Positions 7,465-16,988 of a stretch of DNA of 64,000 nucleotides are shown here, piece after piece; position 1 is the stretch's first letter; every line of letters begins with the position of its first letter. The translations under genes were made by a program, and so were the position numbers. The DNA is from Streptomyces sp. Je 1-369. Lineage in GTDB: Bacteria > Actinomycetota > Actinomycetes > Streptomycetales > Streptomycetaceae. The stretch covers positions 4,493,254-4,557,253 of the forward strand of contig NZ_CP101750.1 of the NCBI RefSeq assembly GCF_026810505.1. Direction: 5' to 3'. The notes under the pieces are model-generated. The model searched no databases. It was given only the letters and a program-made list of their open reading frames with translations, and had not been told where the DNA came from.

Positions 7465-8199
7465 GTGGCAGCCACGACCGATGACGAGAAGCAGGACGAG
7501 GCGCCCGCGCCGGCCCCCGCACCACGGCGCCGCGGCCGCGGTCCCATCGCCACGGCGGTCAGCGTCTTCGGTGAACTTCTCATCACCGCGGGCCTCGTGC
7601 TCGGTCTCTTCGTCGTCTACTCCCTGTGGTGGACCAACGTCATAGCGGACCGCGAGGCGCACAAACAGGGCGACCGCGTGCGTGACCACTGGGCGAGCGG
7701 CCCCGGCTCCATCGACACCAAGGACGGCATCGGCTTCCTGCACGTACCGGCGATGGGCAGCGGCGAGGTGCTGGTCAAGGCGGGTACGGGCAACAAGATC
7801 CTCAACGACGGCGTGGCCGGTTACTACAAGGACCCGGTCAAGTCGGCGCTGCCCGAGGACAAGGAAGGCAACTTCACGCTGGCCGCGCACCGCGACGGGC
7901 ACGGCGCGAAGTTCCACAAGATCGACAAGATCGAAAAGGGCGACGCGATCGTCTACGAGTCCCGGGACAAGTGGTACGTCTACAAGGTCTACGCGACGCT
8001 GCCCGAGACCTCGAAGTACAACGTGAAGGTCCTGAACCCCGTCCCCAAGGAATCGGGCGTGAAGAAGCCGGGCCGCTACATCACGCTGACGACCTGCACG
8101 CCCGTCTACACCTCCCGCTACCGGTACGTCGTGTGGGGTGAGCTGGAGCGCATCGAGAAGGTGGACAGCAAGCGGACGCCTCCGGCGGAGCTGAAGTAG
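7465..8199 (+). CDS. Class E sortase (third of three)
   Basis: 244 residues from GTG 7465. A short Pro/Ala/Arg tail is followed by a membrane helix (about 36-57) and the catalytic barrel with His142 (AAHRDGHGAKF), Cys211 (TLTTC) and Arg220. The segment after the His differs from the other two (DGHGAKFHKI against NTHGEPFRYI), which may reflect substrate preference. It closes the rightward surface operon and converges on pknB across a perfect hairpin. From memory, S. coelicolor has two class E sortases at this locus, so a third copy is noteworthy. Confidence 0.92.
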   Translation: MAATTDDEKQDEAPAPAPAPRRRGRGPIATAVSVFGELLITAGLVLGLFVVYSLWWTNVIADREAHKQGDRVRDHWASGPGSIDTKDGIGFLHVPAMGSGEVLVKAGTGNKILNDGVAGYYKDPVKSALPEDKEGNFTLAAHRDGHGAKFHKIDKIEKGDAIVYESRDKWYVYKVYATLPETSKYNVKVLNPVPKESGVKKPGRYITLTTCTPVYTSRYRYVVWGELERIEKVDSKRTPPAELK

Positions 8200-8223
8200 C
8201 CCGGACAACAGAGGCAGCAACGC

Positions 8224-8260
8224 AGAAGCCCCGGTACCGCTGAGCGGTGCCGGGGCTTCT
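8224..8260. terminator. Bidirectional terminator between sortase and pknB
   Basis: AGAAGCCCCGGTACCGCT (from 8224) is mirrored by GCGGTGCCGGGGCTTCT (to 8260), a long GC stem with A-rich and T-rich flanks. It serves both converging transcription units. Confidence 0.9.
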
Positions 8261-8285
8261 CCGTGTGCGTCACGGGCGGGTCGGG

Positions 8286-10304
8286 TCAGTCCCACCAGTG
8301 GTCGTCGCGGTGGCCGTTGTTGCCGTTGGTCAGGCCGCCGACGATGCCGCCTCCACCGTCCCCGCCGCCGATGCCGTTGTCTCCGCCGCCGCCCGCGGTG
8401 GTCAGGTTGACCGCCGTGCCGGGCTCCGCCTTCTCACCGGCGTTGGGCGTGGACAGGACCACGAGGGCGTCGTCGTCCTGCGGGCCCTGGATGGTGCCGA
8501 CGCTCAGCCCCGCGTCCTCGATGGCCTTGCGCGCGTCCTTCAGCTTCTGGCCGGTGAGAGGCGGCACCGTGGCCTCTTCGGCCGCCTTGGCGACCTGGAC
8601 GTTGACCGTGGAGCCGGGGTCGGCGGGCGTACCTGCCCCGGGCGTGGTCTTGATGACCTTGCCCTCATCGACGTCCTCGCTGGCGACGTCCTGGCGGGCC
8701 GGAGTGAAGCCGCTGTCCGTGATCTGCTTCGCGGCCGCGTCGTAGTCGAGTCCTGCGACGTCCGGGACGGTCTCCTGCTTCTTCTCCTTGGCGACGGTGA
8801 GCGTGATCTTCTCGCTCTTCTCCGCCTTGGTGTCGCCCTCGGGGTTCTGCCGGATGACCTTGTTGGGGGTCCGGTCGGACTCCTCGGTCGCCTTCTCGAT
8901 GTTGGTGAAGCCCTTGTCCTGGAGCTGCTTCTCGGCGACTTCGTAGCTGAGGCCCTGCACGTCCGGGACGGTGATCTTCGGCGAGCCCGTCGAGACGGTC
9001 ACCGTGATGGTGTCGCCCTTCTTGACGTCGGCGTTCACTCCGGGGTCCTGGTCGCAGACCTCGCCCTTCGGGAACTTGGCGCACCGCTTGCGCTCGCCGA
9101 CCTCAAACTTCAGGCCGACGTTCGTGGCGGACCTCTTGGCCTCGGCCTCGGACTCGCCGACGAGCTTCGGGGCCTTGATCGTCCCGTCACCCCCGCCGTC
9201 CCCGCCGAAGACGGACTTCCCGATGAGGATCGCGCCCACCAGGACGAGGATGCCGGCGAGGACGAGCAGCCACGTCGAGATGTTGCTCTTCTTCTGACGG
9301 CGGCCGCGGCCCTCGTCGTAGCCGTAGCCCCCGTCGTCCGGGTTGACCGGCGGGAGCATGGAGGTCTGGCCCCCGCCGTTCTGCGGGCGGAGCATGGCGG
9401 TCTGCTGGTCGTCCGGATTGCCGCCGTAGCCCACCGCGCCCATGGCTGCGGTGGCGGCGACGGGCTGGCCGTCGAGGCAGGCCTCGATGTCGGCGCGCAT
9501 CTCGTCGGCCGACTGGTAGCGGTAGTCCGGGTCCTTGGTGAGGGCCTTCAGGACGATGGCGTCCATCTCCGGCGTGATCTCGCCGTCGAAGACGCTCGGG
9601 GCCTGCGGCTCCTCACGTACGTGCTGGTAGGCCACGGCGACCGGGGAGTCGCCCACGAAGGGCGGCCGGACGGTGAGCAGTTCGTAGAGGAGACAGCCGG
9701 TGGAGTAGAGGTCGGAGCGGGCGTCGACCTGCTCGCCCTTGGCCTGCTCCGGCGAGAGGTACTGCGCCGTGCCGATGACCGCTGCGGTCTGCGTCATCGT
9801 CATGCCGGACTCGCCCATCGCGCGGGCGATGCCGAAGTCCATGACCTTGACCTGGCCGTTGCGCGTCAGCATGACGTTCGCCGGCTTGATGTCGCGGTGC
9901 ACGATGCCGTTGCGGTGCGAGTACTCCAGGGCCTGGAGGATGCCGATCGTCATCTCCATGGCCCGCTCGGGCAGCAGCTTGCGGCCCGAGTGAAGCAGCT
10001 CACGCAGCGTGGAGCCGTCGACGTACTCCATCACGATGTACGGGATCGAGACCCCGTCCACGTAGTCCTCGCCGGTGTCGTAGACCGCGACGATCGCCGG
10101 GTGGTTCAGCGAGGCGGCCGACTGGGCCTCACGGCGGAACCGGGCCTGGAAGGACGGGTCGCGCGCGAGGTCCACCCGCAGCGTCTTCACCGCCACGGTG
10201 CGGCCGAGCCGAGTGTCGTGCGCGAGGTACACCTCGGCCATGCCACCACGGCCGAGCACCTGGCCCAGCTCGTACCGGCCGCCGAGGCGACGCGGCTCTT
10301 CCAT
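8286..10304 (-). CDS. pknB: PknB, PASTA-domain Ser/Thr protein kinase
   Basis: 672 residues from ATG 10304; upstream in-frame codons are ignored because GGAGAGGG precedes this ATG. The kinase domain (about 12-270) has GRGGMAEVY, Lys40, HRD 136-138 and DFG 156-158, with Thr-rich activation loop TMTQT. A juxtamembrane linker and one membrane helix (about 344-365) follow, then four extracytoplasmic PASTA repeats (about 375-645) that bind muropeptides or lipid II in this family. It is last in a leftward operon after pbpA, ftsW/rodA, pstP, fhaB and fhaA, its likely substrates and antagonist. The C-terminus is Gly/Asp-rich. Confidence 0.96.
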   Translation of the reverse strand: MEEPRRLGGRYELGQVLGRGGMAEVYLAHDTRLGRTVAVKTLRVDLARDPSFQARFRREAQSAASLNHPAIVAVYDTGEDYVDGVSIPYIVMEYVDGSTLRELLHSGRKLLPERAMEMTIGILQALEYSHRNGIVHRDIKPANVMLTRNGQVKVMDFGIARAMGESGMTMTQTAAVIGTAQYLSPEQAKGEQVDARSDLYSTGCLLYELLTVRPPFVGDSPVAVAYQHVREEPQAPSVFDGEITPEMDAIVLKALTKDPDYRYQSADEMRADIEACLDGQPVAATAAMGAVGYGGNPDDQQTAMLRPQNGGGQTSMLPPVNPDDGGYGYDEGRGRRQKKSNISTWLLVLAGILVLVGAILIGKSVFGGDGGGDGTIKAPKLVGESEAEAKRSATNVGLKFEVGERKRCAKFPKGEVCDQDPGVNADVKKGDTITVTVSTGSPKITVPDVQGLSYEVAEKQLQDKGFTNIEKATEESDRTPNKVIRQNPEGDTKAEKSEKITLTVAKEKKQETVPDVAGLDYDAAAKQITDSGFTPARQDVASEDVDEGKVIKTTPGAGTPADPGSTVNVQVAKAAEEATVPPLTGQKLKDARKAIEDAGLSVGTIQGPQDDDALVVLSTPNAGEKAEPGTAVNLTTAGGGGDNGIGGGDGGGGIVGGLTNGNNGHRDDHWWD

Positions 10305-10472
10305 AGCTAATCCAGCCCTCTCCGTCGGTCCCGACCGCACCGTTGTGTGGTCCGGCGGTGTGCTGTCCGGGCATACGGTACCCGGCTCCACTTACGTGAC
10401 CCGGCCGCGACCGTCACCCGATACCGGACCGGTACCGCAACGTGCACCGATGTGGAGGGGCCGTGACGGGGG

Positions 10473-11936
10473 TCACTTCTTGCTGTCGATGACTGCCTTC
10501 ATCACGTTCTTGGCGATCGGTGCGGCGAGGCCGCCGCCGGAGATGTCCTGGCGGCTGGCGTCGCTGTCCTCGACCACCACGGCGACGGCGACCGGCGACC
10601 CGGAGTCCGTCTTCGCGTACGAGATGAACCAGGCGTACGGGTTCTTGCTGTTCGCGACGCCGTGCTGTGCCGTACCCGTCTTGCCGCCGACGGTGACGCC
10701 GGGGATCTGCGCCATGGTTCCGGTGCCGGACTTGACGACCGTCTCCATCATTTCCTGGAGTTTCTGCGCGTTCTCCTTCGAGAGCGGCTCGCTCATCTCC
10801 TTCGGCGAGTGCTTCTCGACCACGTCGAGGTTGCGCGCCTGCAGCTCGCTGACCATGTACGGCTCCATGAGCGTGCCGTCGTTGGCGATCGCGGAAGCGA
10901 CCATGGCCATCTGCAGCGGGGTCGCGGCGGTCTCGAACTGGCCGATGGAGGACAGCGCGGTCTGCGGTCGGTCCATCTCCTCGGGGAAGTTGGAGGCGTT
11001 GGAGCGGACCGGGACGAACTGCTGCTCGTTGAAGCCGAACTTCTTCGCCGTCTCCAGCATCTTGTCCTTGCCGAGATCGGAGCCGATCTTGCCGAAGACG
11101 GTGTTGCAGGAGACCCGCAGCGCCTCACGCATCGAGGCGTTCTTGCAGGGCAGGTCGCCCTCGTTCTTCAGCGGCTGCGTGGTGTTCGGCATCGTCCACG
11201 GCAGCGGGGAGTCCGTCTTCTCGTCGATGCCGTCGTACAGGCCGTGCTCCAGGGCGGCCGCCGCCGTGACCACCTTGAAGGTGGAGCCGGGCGGGTAGGT
11301 CTCGCGCAGTGCGCGGTTGACCAGCGGTTTGTCCTTGCTCTTGTCGAGGTCGAGGAACTTCTGGGCCTCGTCGTTGGTGTTGCCGGCGAAGTCTCCCGGG
11401 TCGTACGAGGGAGTGGACGCCAGCGCCAGGATCGCGCCCGTGGACGGGTCGATCGCGGCGACCGCGCCCTTGCCGCGGCCCTTCAGGCCGTCGTACGCGG
11501 CCTTCTGGGCGGCGCCGTTGAGGGTCGTGACGACATTGCCGCCCTCCTTCTTCTCCCCGGTCAGCATGTCGAGCGTGCGGCGGAAGAAGAGCCGGTCGTC
11601 GTTGCCGGTGAGAATGCCGTCGTCGATGCTCTCCAGCTGGGTGGCACCGATGCGCTGCGACGAGTACCCGGTGACGGGGGCCCACATGGGCCCGTCCTTC
11701 CAAGTGCGCTTGTACTTGAGGTCGCTGCCCGGGGTGGACTTGGAGCCGGTGATGGGCTTGCCGTCGACGATGATGTCGCCGCGCGGCTGGGCGTAGCGCT
11801 CGATGGTGACGCGGCGGTTCTTCTCGTGCTTGGCCAGGGAGTCGGCCTGCACGTACTGGAGCCAGTTGTCCCGGGCGAGCAGGGCGAGGACGAGCAGCCC
11901 GCAGAAGATCGCGATCCGGCGCAGGGGCTTGTTCAC
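10473..11936 (-). CDS. pbpA: Class B penicillin-binding protein, PbpA family
   Basis: 487 residues from GTG 11936, sharing four bases (GTGA) with the end of the SEDS gene. A short cytoplasmic end and membrane anchor (about 8-21) precede the dimerisation region and transpeptidase domain. Active-site motifs are STFK (Ser218, Lys221), SCN (276-278) and KTGT (419-422), all intact. It would cross-link peptidoglycan outside the membrane in partnership with the adjacent glycosyltransferase. The overlap implies stoichiometric co-translation with that SEDS partner, as in M. tuberculosis pbpA-rodA. Confidence 0.96.
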   Translation of the reverse strand: MNKPLRRIAIFCGLLVLALLARDNWLQYVQADSLAKHEKNRRVTIERYAQPRGDIIVDGKPITGSKSTPGSDLKYKRTWKDGPMWAPVTGYSSQRIGATQLESIDDGILTGNDDRLFFRRTLDMLTGEKKEGGNVVTTLNGAAQKAAYDGLKGRGKGAVAAIDPSTGAILALASTPSYDPGDFAGNTNDEAQKFLDLDKSKDKPLVNRALRETYPPGSTFKVVTAAAALEHGLYDGIDEKTDSPLPWTMPNTTQPLKNEGDLPCKNASMREALRVSCNTVFGKIGSDLGKDKMLETAKKFGFNEQQFVPVRSNASNFPEEMDRPQTALSSIGQFETAATPLQMAMVASAIANDGTLMEPYMVSELQARNLDVVEKHSPKEMSEPLSKENAQKLQEMMETVVKSGTGTMAQIPGVTVGGKTGTAQHGVANSKNPYAWFISYAKTDSGSPVAVAVVVEDSDASRQDISGGGLAAPIAKNVMKAVIDSKK

Positions 11937-13339
11937 GGTCGGACCACCTGGGTCATTTCGGCGTCGGGGTTCGGGGCGGGGGACGGGGCGGGACGGCGCG
12001 CGGTGTCGCTGATCCGGATCAGGATGCCGACCAGGGCCCAGTTGGCGATGACGGAGGAACCGCCGTATGCCAGGAAGGGCATGGTCATACCCGTCAGCGG
12101 GATCAGGCCCATGACGCCGCCGGAGACGACGAAGACCTGGATGGCGAAGGCTCCGGAGAGACCGATCGCGAGGAGCTTGCCGAACGGGTCGCGGGCGGCG
12201 AGCGCCGTGCGGACGCCGCGCTCGACGATCAGGCCGTAGATGAGCAGGATCGCCATCACACCGGCGAGACCCATTTCCTCACCGAAGGTGGCGAGGATGA
12301 AGTCGGAGTTGGCGGCGAAGCCGATGAGGTCGGAGTTGCCCTGGCCGAGGCCGGTGCCGAGGACGCCGCCGGAGCCGAAGGCCATCAGCGACTGGGCGAT
12401 CTGGTCGGTCTGGGCGAGCGTCGAGTCGGAGAACGGGTTGAGCCAGGCGTCCACACGCTGCTGCACGTGGGGCTCGAACGAGGCCACACCGACGGCGCCG
12501 ACGGCGGACATCAGCAGACCGAACACGATCCAGCTGGTGCGCTCCGTGGCCACGTAGAGCATCACGACGAACATGCCGAAGAACAGCAGCGACGTACCGA
12601 GGTCGGTCTCGAAGACCAGGATGAGGATGGACATCGCCCAGACCATCACGATCGGGCCGAGGTCGCGTCCGCGCGGGAGGTAGAGACCCATGAAGCGGCG
12701 GCTGGCCAGGGCGAGCGCGTCGCGCTTCACCATCAGGTACCCGGCGAAGAAGATCGCGATGACGATCTTCGCGAACTCGCCCGGCTGGATGGAGAACGAG
12801 CCGATGCGGATCCAGATCTTGGCGCCGAACACGTTCATGCCGAGGCCCGGCACGAGCGGCAGGAGCAGCAGGACCAGGGCGCCGACCATGGAGATGTACG
12901 TGTAGCGCTGCAGGACGCGGTGGTCCTTGAGCAGCAGCAGCACGCCCACGAAGAGCGCGACGCCGATCGCCGAGTACTTCAGCTGGTTCGGCGCGGCCTG
13001 GATGAAGTTGTCCCGCTGCTGGAGCTTCTCCGACTGGTCGAGCCGCCAGATGATCACCAGGCCGAGGCCGTTGAGCAGCGTCGCCAGCGGAAGGAGCAGC
13101 GGGTCGGCGTACGCGGCGAACTTGCGCACCACGATGTGCCCGACGCCGGCCAGTAGGCCGAGGCCCAGGCCGTAGCCGAGCATGCCCGTGGGCACCTTGC
13201 CGTCGAGCGCGAGGCCCACGTTCATGTAGGCGAACAGCGGGATGACGACGGCGAACGCGAGCAGCGCGAGCTCGGTGTTGCGCCTGCTCGGCGCTCCGAT
13301 CGCGCCGATCGTCGACGTGTGTGTAGTACTACTGCTCAT
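11933..13339 (-). CDS. rodA: SEDS peptidoglycan glycosyltransferase (FtsW/RodA/SpoVE)
   Basis: 468 residues with about ten to twelve membrane helices. Family signatures are visible: IRIGSFSIQPGEFAK (about 175-190), GTGLGQGNSD, and near the end GVMGLIPLTGMTMPFLAYGGSS. The enzyme polymerises lipid II, and activity depends on the cognate class B PBP encoded directly downstream with a 4-base overlap. Synteny favours RodA naming (Rv0017c), though in Streptomyces this gene is often annotated FtsW-like and may act in sporulation or germination rather than elongation. ATG start 26 bases past the pstP stop. Confidence 0.93.
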   Translation of the reverse strand: MSSSTTHTSTIGAIGAPSRRNTELALLAFAVVIPLFAYMNVGLALDGKVPTGMLGYGLGLGLLAGVGHIVVRKFAAYADPLLLPLATLLNGLGLVIIWRLDQSEKLQQRDNFIQAAPNQLKYSAIGVALFVGVLLLLKDHRVLQRYTYISMVGALVLLLLPLVPGLGMNVFGAKIWIRIGSFSIQPGEFAKIVIAIFFAGYLMVKRDALALASRRFMGLYLPRGRDLGPIVMVWAMSILILVFETDLGTSLLFFGMFVVMLYVATERTSWIVFGLLMSAVGAVGVASFEPHVQQRVDAWLNPFSDSTLAQTDQIAQSLMAFGSGGVLGTGLGQGNSDLIGFAANSDFILATFGEEMGLAGVMAILLIYGLIVERGVRTALAARDPFGKLLAIGLSGAFAIQVFVVSGGVMGLIPLTGMTMPFLAYGGSSVIANWALVGILIRISDTARRPAPSPAPNPDAEMTQVVRP

Positions 13340-13365
13340 GGCGTGCAGAGGCCCCCAACGGCTGC

Positions 13366-14961
13366 TTACTGCTTACCGCACAGCGGGACCAGCTTCTGCT
13401 CATCCTCGGAGAGGCTGGGGCCGGGTGTGGGAGTCGGTGCGGTCTTGGACTTGTTCTTGTCGGTCGAGTTGTTCTTGTCGTTCTCGTCGGTCCTGGCGTC
13501 TCCGCCGGGCGAGGTCGGGTCGGGGGACGGCGCGGTGCGCAGTCCGGTGGTGCCGCCCGCTTCGCCCTCGCCGGTCTTGGCGTTGTTCTCGCGCTCGACC
13601 TCGCGACGCTCGGCGTCCTTCTTGCACGCGGTGGCCTGGAGGCTCAGCTCGTCGATCTTGCTCTTGGCCTCGTCGAGACTGTCCTCGGCGATGTTGGCCT
13701 CGACCTGCTTGCGCTGGTACGGCGGCAGGTACTTGAGTTCGACCTCGGGGTGATCCTTCTCGACCTTCGACAGGCTGACCCACGCGAGGTCCTGGTCGAT
13801 ACCGCGGTACAGGGCTACGTGCTTGTCCTTCGTGCCCACGTAGTACTGAGTCTGGGTCCATCGGTAGCCGCCGTAGAGACCGCCGCCGATGACGGCGAGA
13901 GCAAGCACTCCGTAGAGGGATCTCTTGAGCCACTTGCGGCCGTTACCGGGCTTCTCGAAGTCCTCGTCGTCGTACGCCCCGAAGCTGCCCTCGGGGGCGT
14001 ACCCCGTGGTGTCGCCGCTGCCGGGCGGGCCGAAGCCGCCCCCTCCCTGGGGAGCCTGCGGCGGCACCGGACGACCGAGGCCCGACGCACGGCCCGCGGG
14101 GGTCTGCATCGCGCCGTCGTCCTGCGACTGGAGCTGGTTCTCGGCGACCGCGCCGACCACCACGGGGGTGTCGGACAGCTGGCCCGCCAGGGTGTCGCCG
14201 CTGTCGATGTCCAGGACGTCGGCGACGATCACGGTGATGTTGTCGGGGCCGCCGCCGCGCAGCGCGAGCTGGATGAGCTCCTGCACGGTCTCCTGGGGGC
14301 CCTGGTAGGACGCGAGGGCGTCCTCCATGGTCTGGTGCGAGACGACTCCGGAGAGGCCGTCCGAGCAGATCAAGTACCGGTCGCCGGCGCGCACTTCGCG
14401 GATCGACAGATCGGGCTCCACGTGGTCGCCGCTGCCCAGCGCGCGCATGAGGAGCGACCTCTGCGGGTGGGTGGTGGCCTCCTCCTCGGTGATGCGGCCC
14501 TCGTCGACGAGGCGCTGCACCCAGGTGTGGTCCTGCGTGATCTGCGTCAGGACGCCGTCCCGGAGGAGGTACGCGCGCGAGTCGCCGACGTGCACGAGGC
14601 CGAGGCGCTGGCCCGTCCACAGGAGGGCGGTCAGGGTGGTCCCCATGCCCTCGAGCTGGGGGTCCTCCTCGACCATCATGCGCAGCTGGTCGTTGGCCCG
14701 CTGCACGGCGGTGCCCAGCGACGTGAGGATGTCCGAGCCCGGGACGTCGTCGTCGAGCGTGACGAGCGTCGAGATGACCTCGGAGCTGGCCACCTCACCC
14801 GCGGCTTGGCCCCCCATGCCGTCGGCGATCGCGAGGAGACGCGGCCCGGCGTAACCGGAGTCCTCGTTCCCCTCCCGGATCATGCCTTTGTGCGATCCGG
14901 CGGCGAAGCGCAAAGACAGACTCATGCGCACCTCGCCCGTCGGCTCCGGGTACATCCGCAC
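13366..14961 (-). CDS. pstP: PstP, PP2C-type Ser/Thr protein phosphatase
   Basis: About 531 residues if translation starts at GTG 14961, which has GGAGGG 8 bases upstream; ATG 14955 or ATG 14925 are alternatives. The N-terminal PP2C domain (about 13-245) has GNEDSGY, ADGMGG and CSDGLSG metal-site motifs. A Pro/Gly-rich linker, a membrane helix (about 315-335) and an extracytoplasmic tail with Glu/Lys heptads and a Thr/Pro/Asp-rich end follow. It dephosphorylates targets of PknB-type kinases. It lies between fhaB and the SEDS gene in one operon. Confidence 0.94.
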   Translation of the reverse strand: MRMYPEPTGEVRMSLSLRFAAGSHKGMIREGNEDSGYAGPRLLAIADGMGGQAAGEVASSEVISTLVTLDDDVPGSDILTSLGTAVQRANDQLRMMVEEDPQLEGMGTTLTALLWTGQRLGLVHVGDSRAYLLRDGVLTQITQDHTWVQRLVDEGRITEEEATTHPQRSLLMRALGSGDHVEPDLSIREVRAGDRYLICSDGLSGVVSHQTMEDALASYQGPQETVQELIQLALRGGGPDNITVIVADVLDIDSGDTLAGQLSDTPVVVGAVAENQLQSQDDGAMQTPAGRASGLGRPVPPQAPQGGGGFGPPGSGDTTGYAPEGSFGAYDDEDFEKPGNGRKWLKRSLYGVLALAVIGGGLYGGYRWTQTQYYVGTKDKHVALYRGIDQDLAWVSLSKVEKDHPEVELKYLPPYQRKQVEANIAEDSLDEAKSKIDELSLQATACKKDAERREVERENNAKTGEGEAGGTTGLRTAPSPDPTSPGGDARTDENDKNNSTDKNKSKTAPTPTPGPSLSEDEQKLVPLCGKQ

Positions 14962-15056
14962 GGTGCCCACCCTCCGGTCGGGAGCGAGCCGGCGTCCAGT
15001 GCCTGGACAGCCGTTTCGGCTCGCTCGCTCCGCTCGCGCTCTGTCATGACGTAGTA

Positions 15057-15572
15057 CTACTTCCGCAGCTCGATGACGGTCTTGCCGATGCGGATCGCCG
15101 TGCCCAGCGGAATGGGCGTCGGGCTGGTGAGTCGGGTCCGGTCGAGATACGTGCCGTTGGTGGACCCGAGATCCTCGACGATCCACTGGCCGTCACGGTC
15201 CGGGTAGATCCTGGCATGCCTGCTGGAGGCATAGTCGTCGTCCAGCACGATCGTGGAGTCGTGCGCACGTCCCAGCGTGATGGTCTGCCCCTGCAGCGCG
15301 ACCGTCGTCCCGGCGAGGATGCCCTCGGAGACGACCAGCTTGCTGGGGGCGCCGCGCCGCGAGCGGCCGCCACCGCCCTGCTGCTGGCGCTGCTGTGGGG
15401 GTGCGGCCTGCTGTTGGCGTGCGGCCTGCTGCGGCCGTTCACGCCGGGAACCGCGCTGTGTGACGCGCGTTCCGAACAGGTCGCTGCGGATGACCTGGAC
15501 GGCCACGATCACGAACAGCCACAGAACGGCCAGGAAACCTAGCCGCATGACCGTCAGGGTCAGCTCTGACAT
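15057..15572 (-). CDS. fhaB: FhaB (FipA-like) membrane-anchored FHA protein
   Basis: 171 residues. An N-terminal membrane helix (about 9-28) is followed by a basic, Gln-rich linker (about 35-75) and a C-terminal FHA domain (about 85-168) with Gly101-Arg102, SSRH (116-119) and the GSTNGTY loop, which together bind phosphothreonine. In mycobacteria the homologue links PknA/PknB signalling to FtsZ and the divisome. It follows fhaA by 10 bases and precedes pstP, a typical kinase-reader-phosphatase operon. Confidence 0.94.
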   Translation of the reverse strand: MSELTLTVMRLGFLAVLWLFVIVAVQVIRSDLFGTRVTQRGSRRERPQQAARQQQAAPPQQRQQQGGGGRSRRGAPSKLVVSEGILAGTTVALQGQTITLGRAHDSTIVLDDDYASSRHARIYPDRDGQWIVEDLGSTNGTYLDRTRLTSPTPIPLGTAIRIGKTVIELRK

Positions 15573-15582
15573 TGCCCCCGCT

Positions 15583-16488
15583 TCACCCTTCGGCTTGCCG
15601 GTAAACGATGGTGGTTTGGCCCACGACGATCCGCGAGCCGTCGCGGAGCGTAGCGCGGGTGGTGTGCTGCCCGTCTACCACGATGCCGTTGGTAGACCCG
15701 AGATCCTGGATCGTCGAGGGCGTTCCGGTCCGGATCTCACAGTGCCGACGGGATACGCCGGGGTCGTCGATCCGCACATCGGCGTCGGTGCTGCGACCCA
15801 GCACCAGCGTCGGGCGGGAGATCTGATGGCGATTGCCGTTGATCTCGATCCAGCGCCGCACCTGGGCGCCCGGAAGTGGTCCGGCACCGGGGCCCGCGGG
15901 CCTGTTCGGAGCCGGGGACTGCCCGCCGGGGCGACCCGCGCCGGGTGGCGGCGCGGCGGGCATGGGAGGTGGGCCTCCGGGAGATCCGCCCCCGGGAGCC
16001 CCGGACGGCGGCTGCGGAAAGCCTCCCGCGGCCCCTCCGCCGCCACCCGCGCCGCGGCCGGGGGCCGCCGGGCCGCCGGGGCCCGCGGGGGCGCGCTCGG
16101 GCGCCTGGGAGGTGCTGGAGGCGAGGGTGCGGCTGCGCACGCGGTACAGGCCGGTGTCGAGATCCTCGGCCTTCTCCAGGTGGACCTTGATGGGGCCCAT
16201 GAAGCTGTACCGCTGCTGCTTCGCGTAGTCACGCACCATGCCGGAGAGCTCGTCGCCGAGCTGGCCCGAGTACGGACTCAGTCTTTCGAAGTCGGGGGCG
16301 CTCAGCTCGACGATGAAGTCGTTCGGGACGACGGTCCGCTCGCGGTTCCAGATCGTCGCGTTGTTGTCGCACTCCCGCTGGAGCGCGCCGGCGATCTCGA
16401 CGGGCTGGACCTCGGACTTGAACACCTTGGCGAAGGTGCCGTTGACCAGACCTTCGAGTCGCTGCTCGAACTTCTTCAGGACTCCCAT
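15583..16488 (-). CDS. fhaA: FhaA, DUF3662 plus FHA domain protein
   Basis: 301 residues from ATG 16488 with AGGAGGTGCCCC upstream, a strong site. The N-terminal DUF3662 domain (about 1-125) begins MGVLKKFEQRLEGLVNGTF. A long Gly/Pro-rich, presumably disordered linker (about 130-205) leads to a C-terminal FHA domain with LGRSTDADV, SRRHCEI and GSTNG. In mycobacteria FhaA reads phosphothreonine on the pseudokinase-flippase MviN and tunes peptidoglycan synthesis. It is first in the leftward operon, so the region to its right holds the promoter for six genes. Confidence 0.95.
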   Translation of the reverse strand: MGVLKKFEQRLEGLVNGTFAKVFKSEVQPVEIAGALQRECDNNATIWNRERTVVPNDFIVELSAPDFERLSPYSGQLGDELSGMVRDYAKQQRYSFMGPIKVHLEKAEDLDTGLYRVRSRTLASSTSQAPERAPAGPGGPAAPGRGAGGGGGAAGGFPQPPSGAPGGGSPGGPPPMPAAPPPGAGRPGGQSPAPNRPAGPGAGPLPGAQVRRWIEINGNRHQISRPTLVLGRSTDADVRIDDPGVSRRHCEIRTGTPSTIQDLGSTNGIVVDGQHTTRATLRDGSRIVVGQTTIVYRQAEG

Positions 16489-16988
16489 GGGGCACCTCCT
16501 CCGTCGTAGTCATCCTGGTACTGCTTACTGATCGTATCCACGCGCCGGGAAATCGGCTGGTTCCCCCTGTCCGCCCAGTCGACGAGTGTCGCCTCTCACA
16601 AGACATGCCCGCACCAGCGTCCAAGGACCCTCCGGGACCCCTGATCAAGCCCTGATTCCGGCCCTTGAGCCCCTTACGGGCAGCTGCTCGGGACGTCTGC
16701 TCGAGCCTCCTTTTACAAGGGATCGTAGAGGGGGCCCAAAGCCAGTGTCCCGCACCTGGCTGTGGACCTCGGCGAGCTCGGCCGGGGAGAGGTGAATACG
16801 GGACCGGGGTGGCGGCGGGTCCGGTTCGCCGTGTGGGGCGGATGAGCCCCGCCCTGGGCCGGGGCAAGGCTTCTGGTGCCGGTTGCCCGCCGAATACGGA
16901 TGTGAATCCACCCGCTGCAGCGTGCTAATCTTCTGGATGTCGGCAGGCGCTCGCACCACACAGTGAGAGACCCAAAGACAGCACCCAT
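16489..16988. other. Intergenic region between fhaA and tRNA-Leu, no gene supported
   Basis: Five hundred bases holding the fhaA promoter on the left and the tRNA promoter on the right. Small open frames exist on both strands but none has a ribosome binding site plus protein-like composition. A TAATCT hexamer near 16925, about 60 bases before the tRNA, could be a -10 element. Confidence 0.45.

Noticed and set aside
8247..10310. A 687-codon rightward open frame opposite pknB
   Set aside because: Composition is the mirror of high-GC codon bias. The leftward frame encodes an intact PASTA kinase with all motifs.
10662..12239. A 525-codon rightward frame opposite pbpA and rodA
   Set aside because: Shadow of two genes with intact catalytic motifs on the other strand.
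16586..16795. Small open frames in the fhaA to tRNA gap as genes
   Set aside because: No ribosome binding site, no conserved motif, and composition like non-coding shadow.
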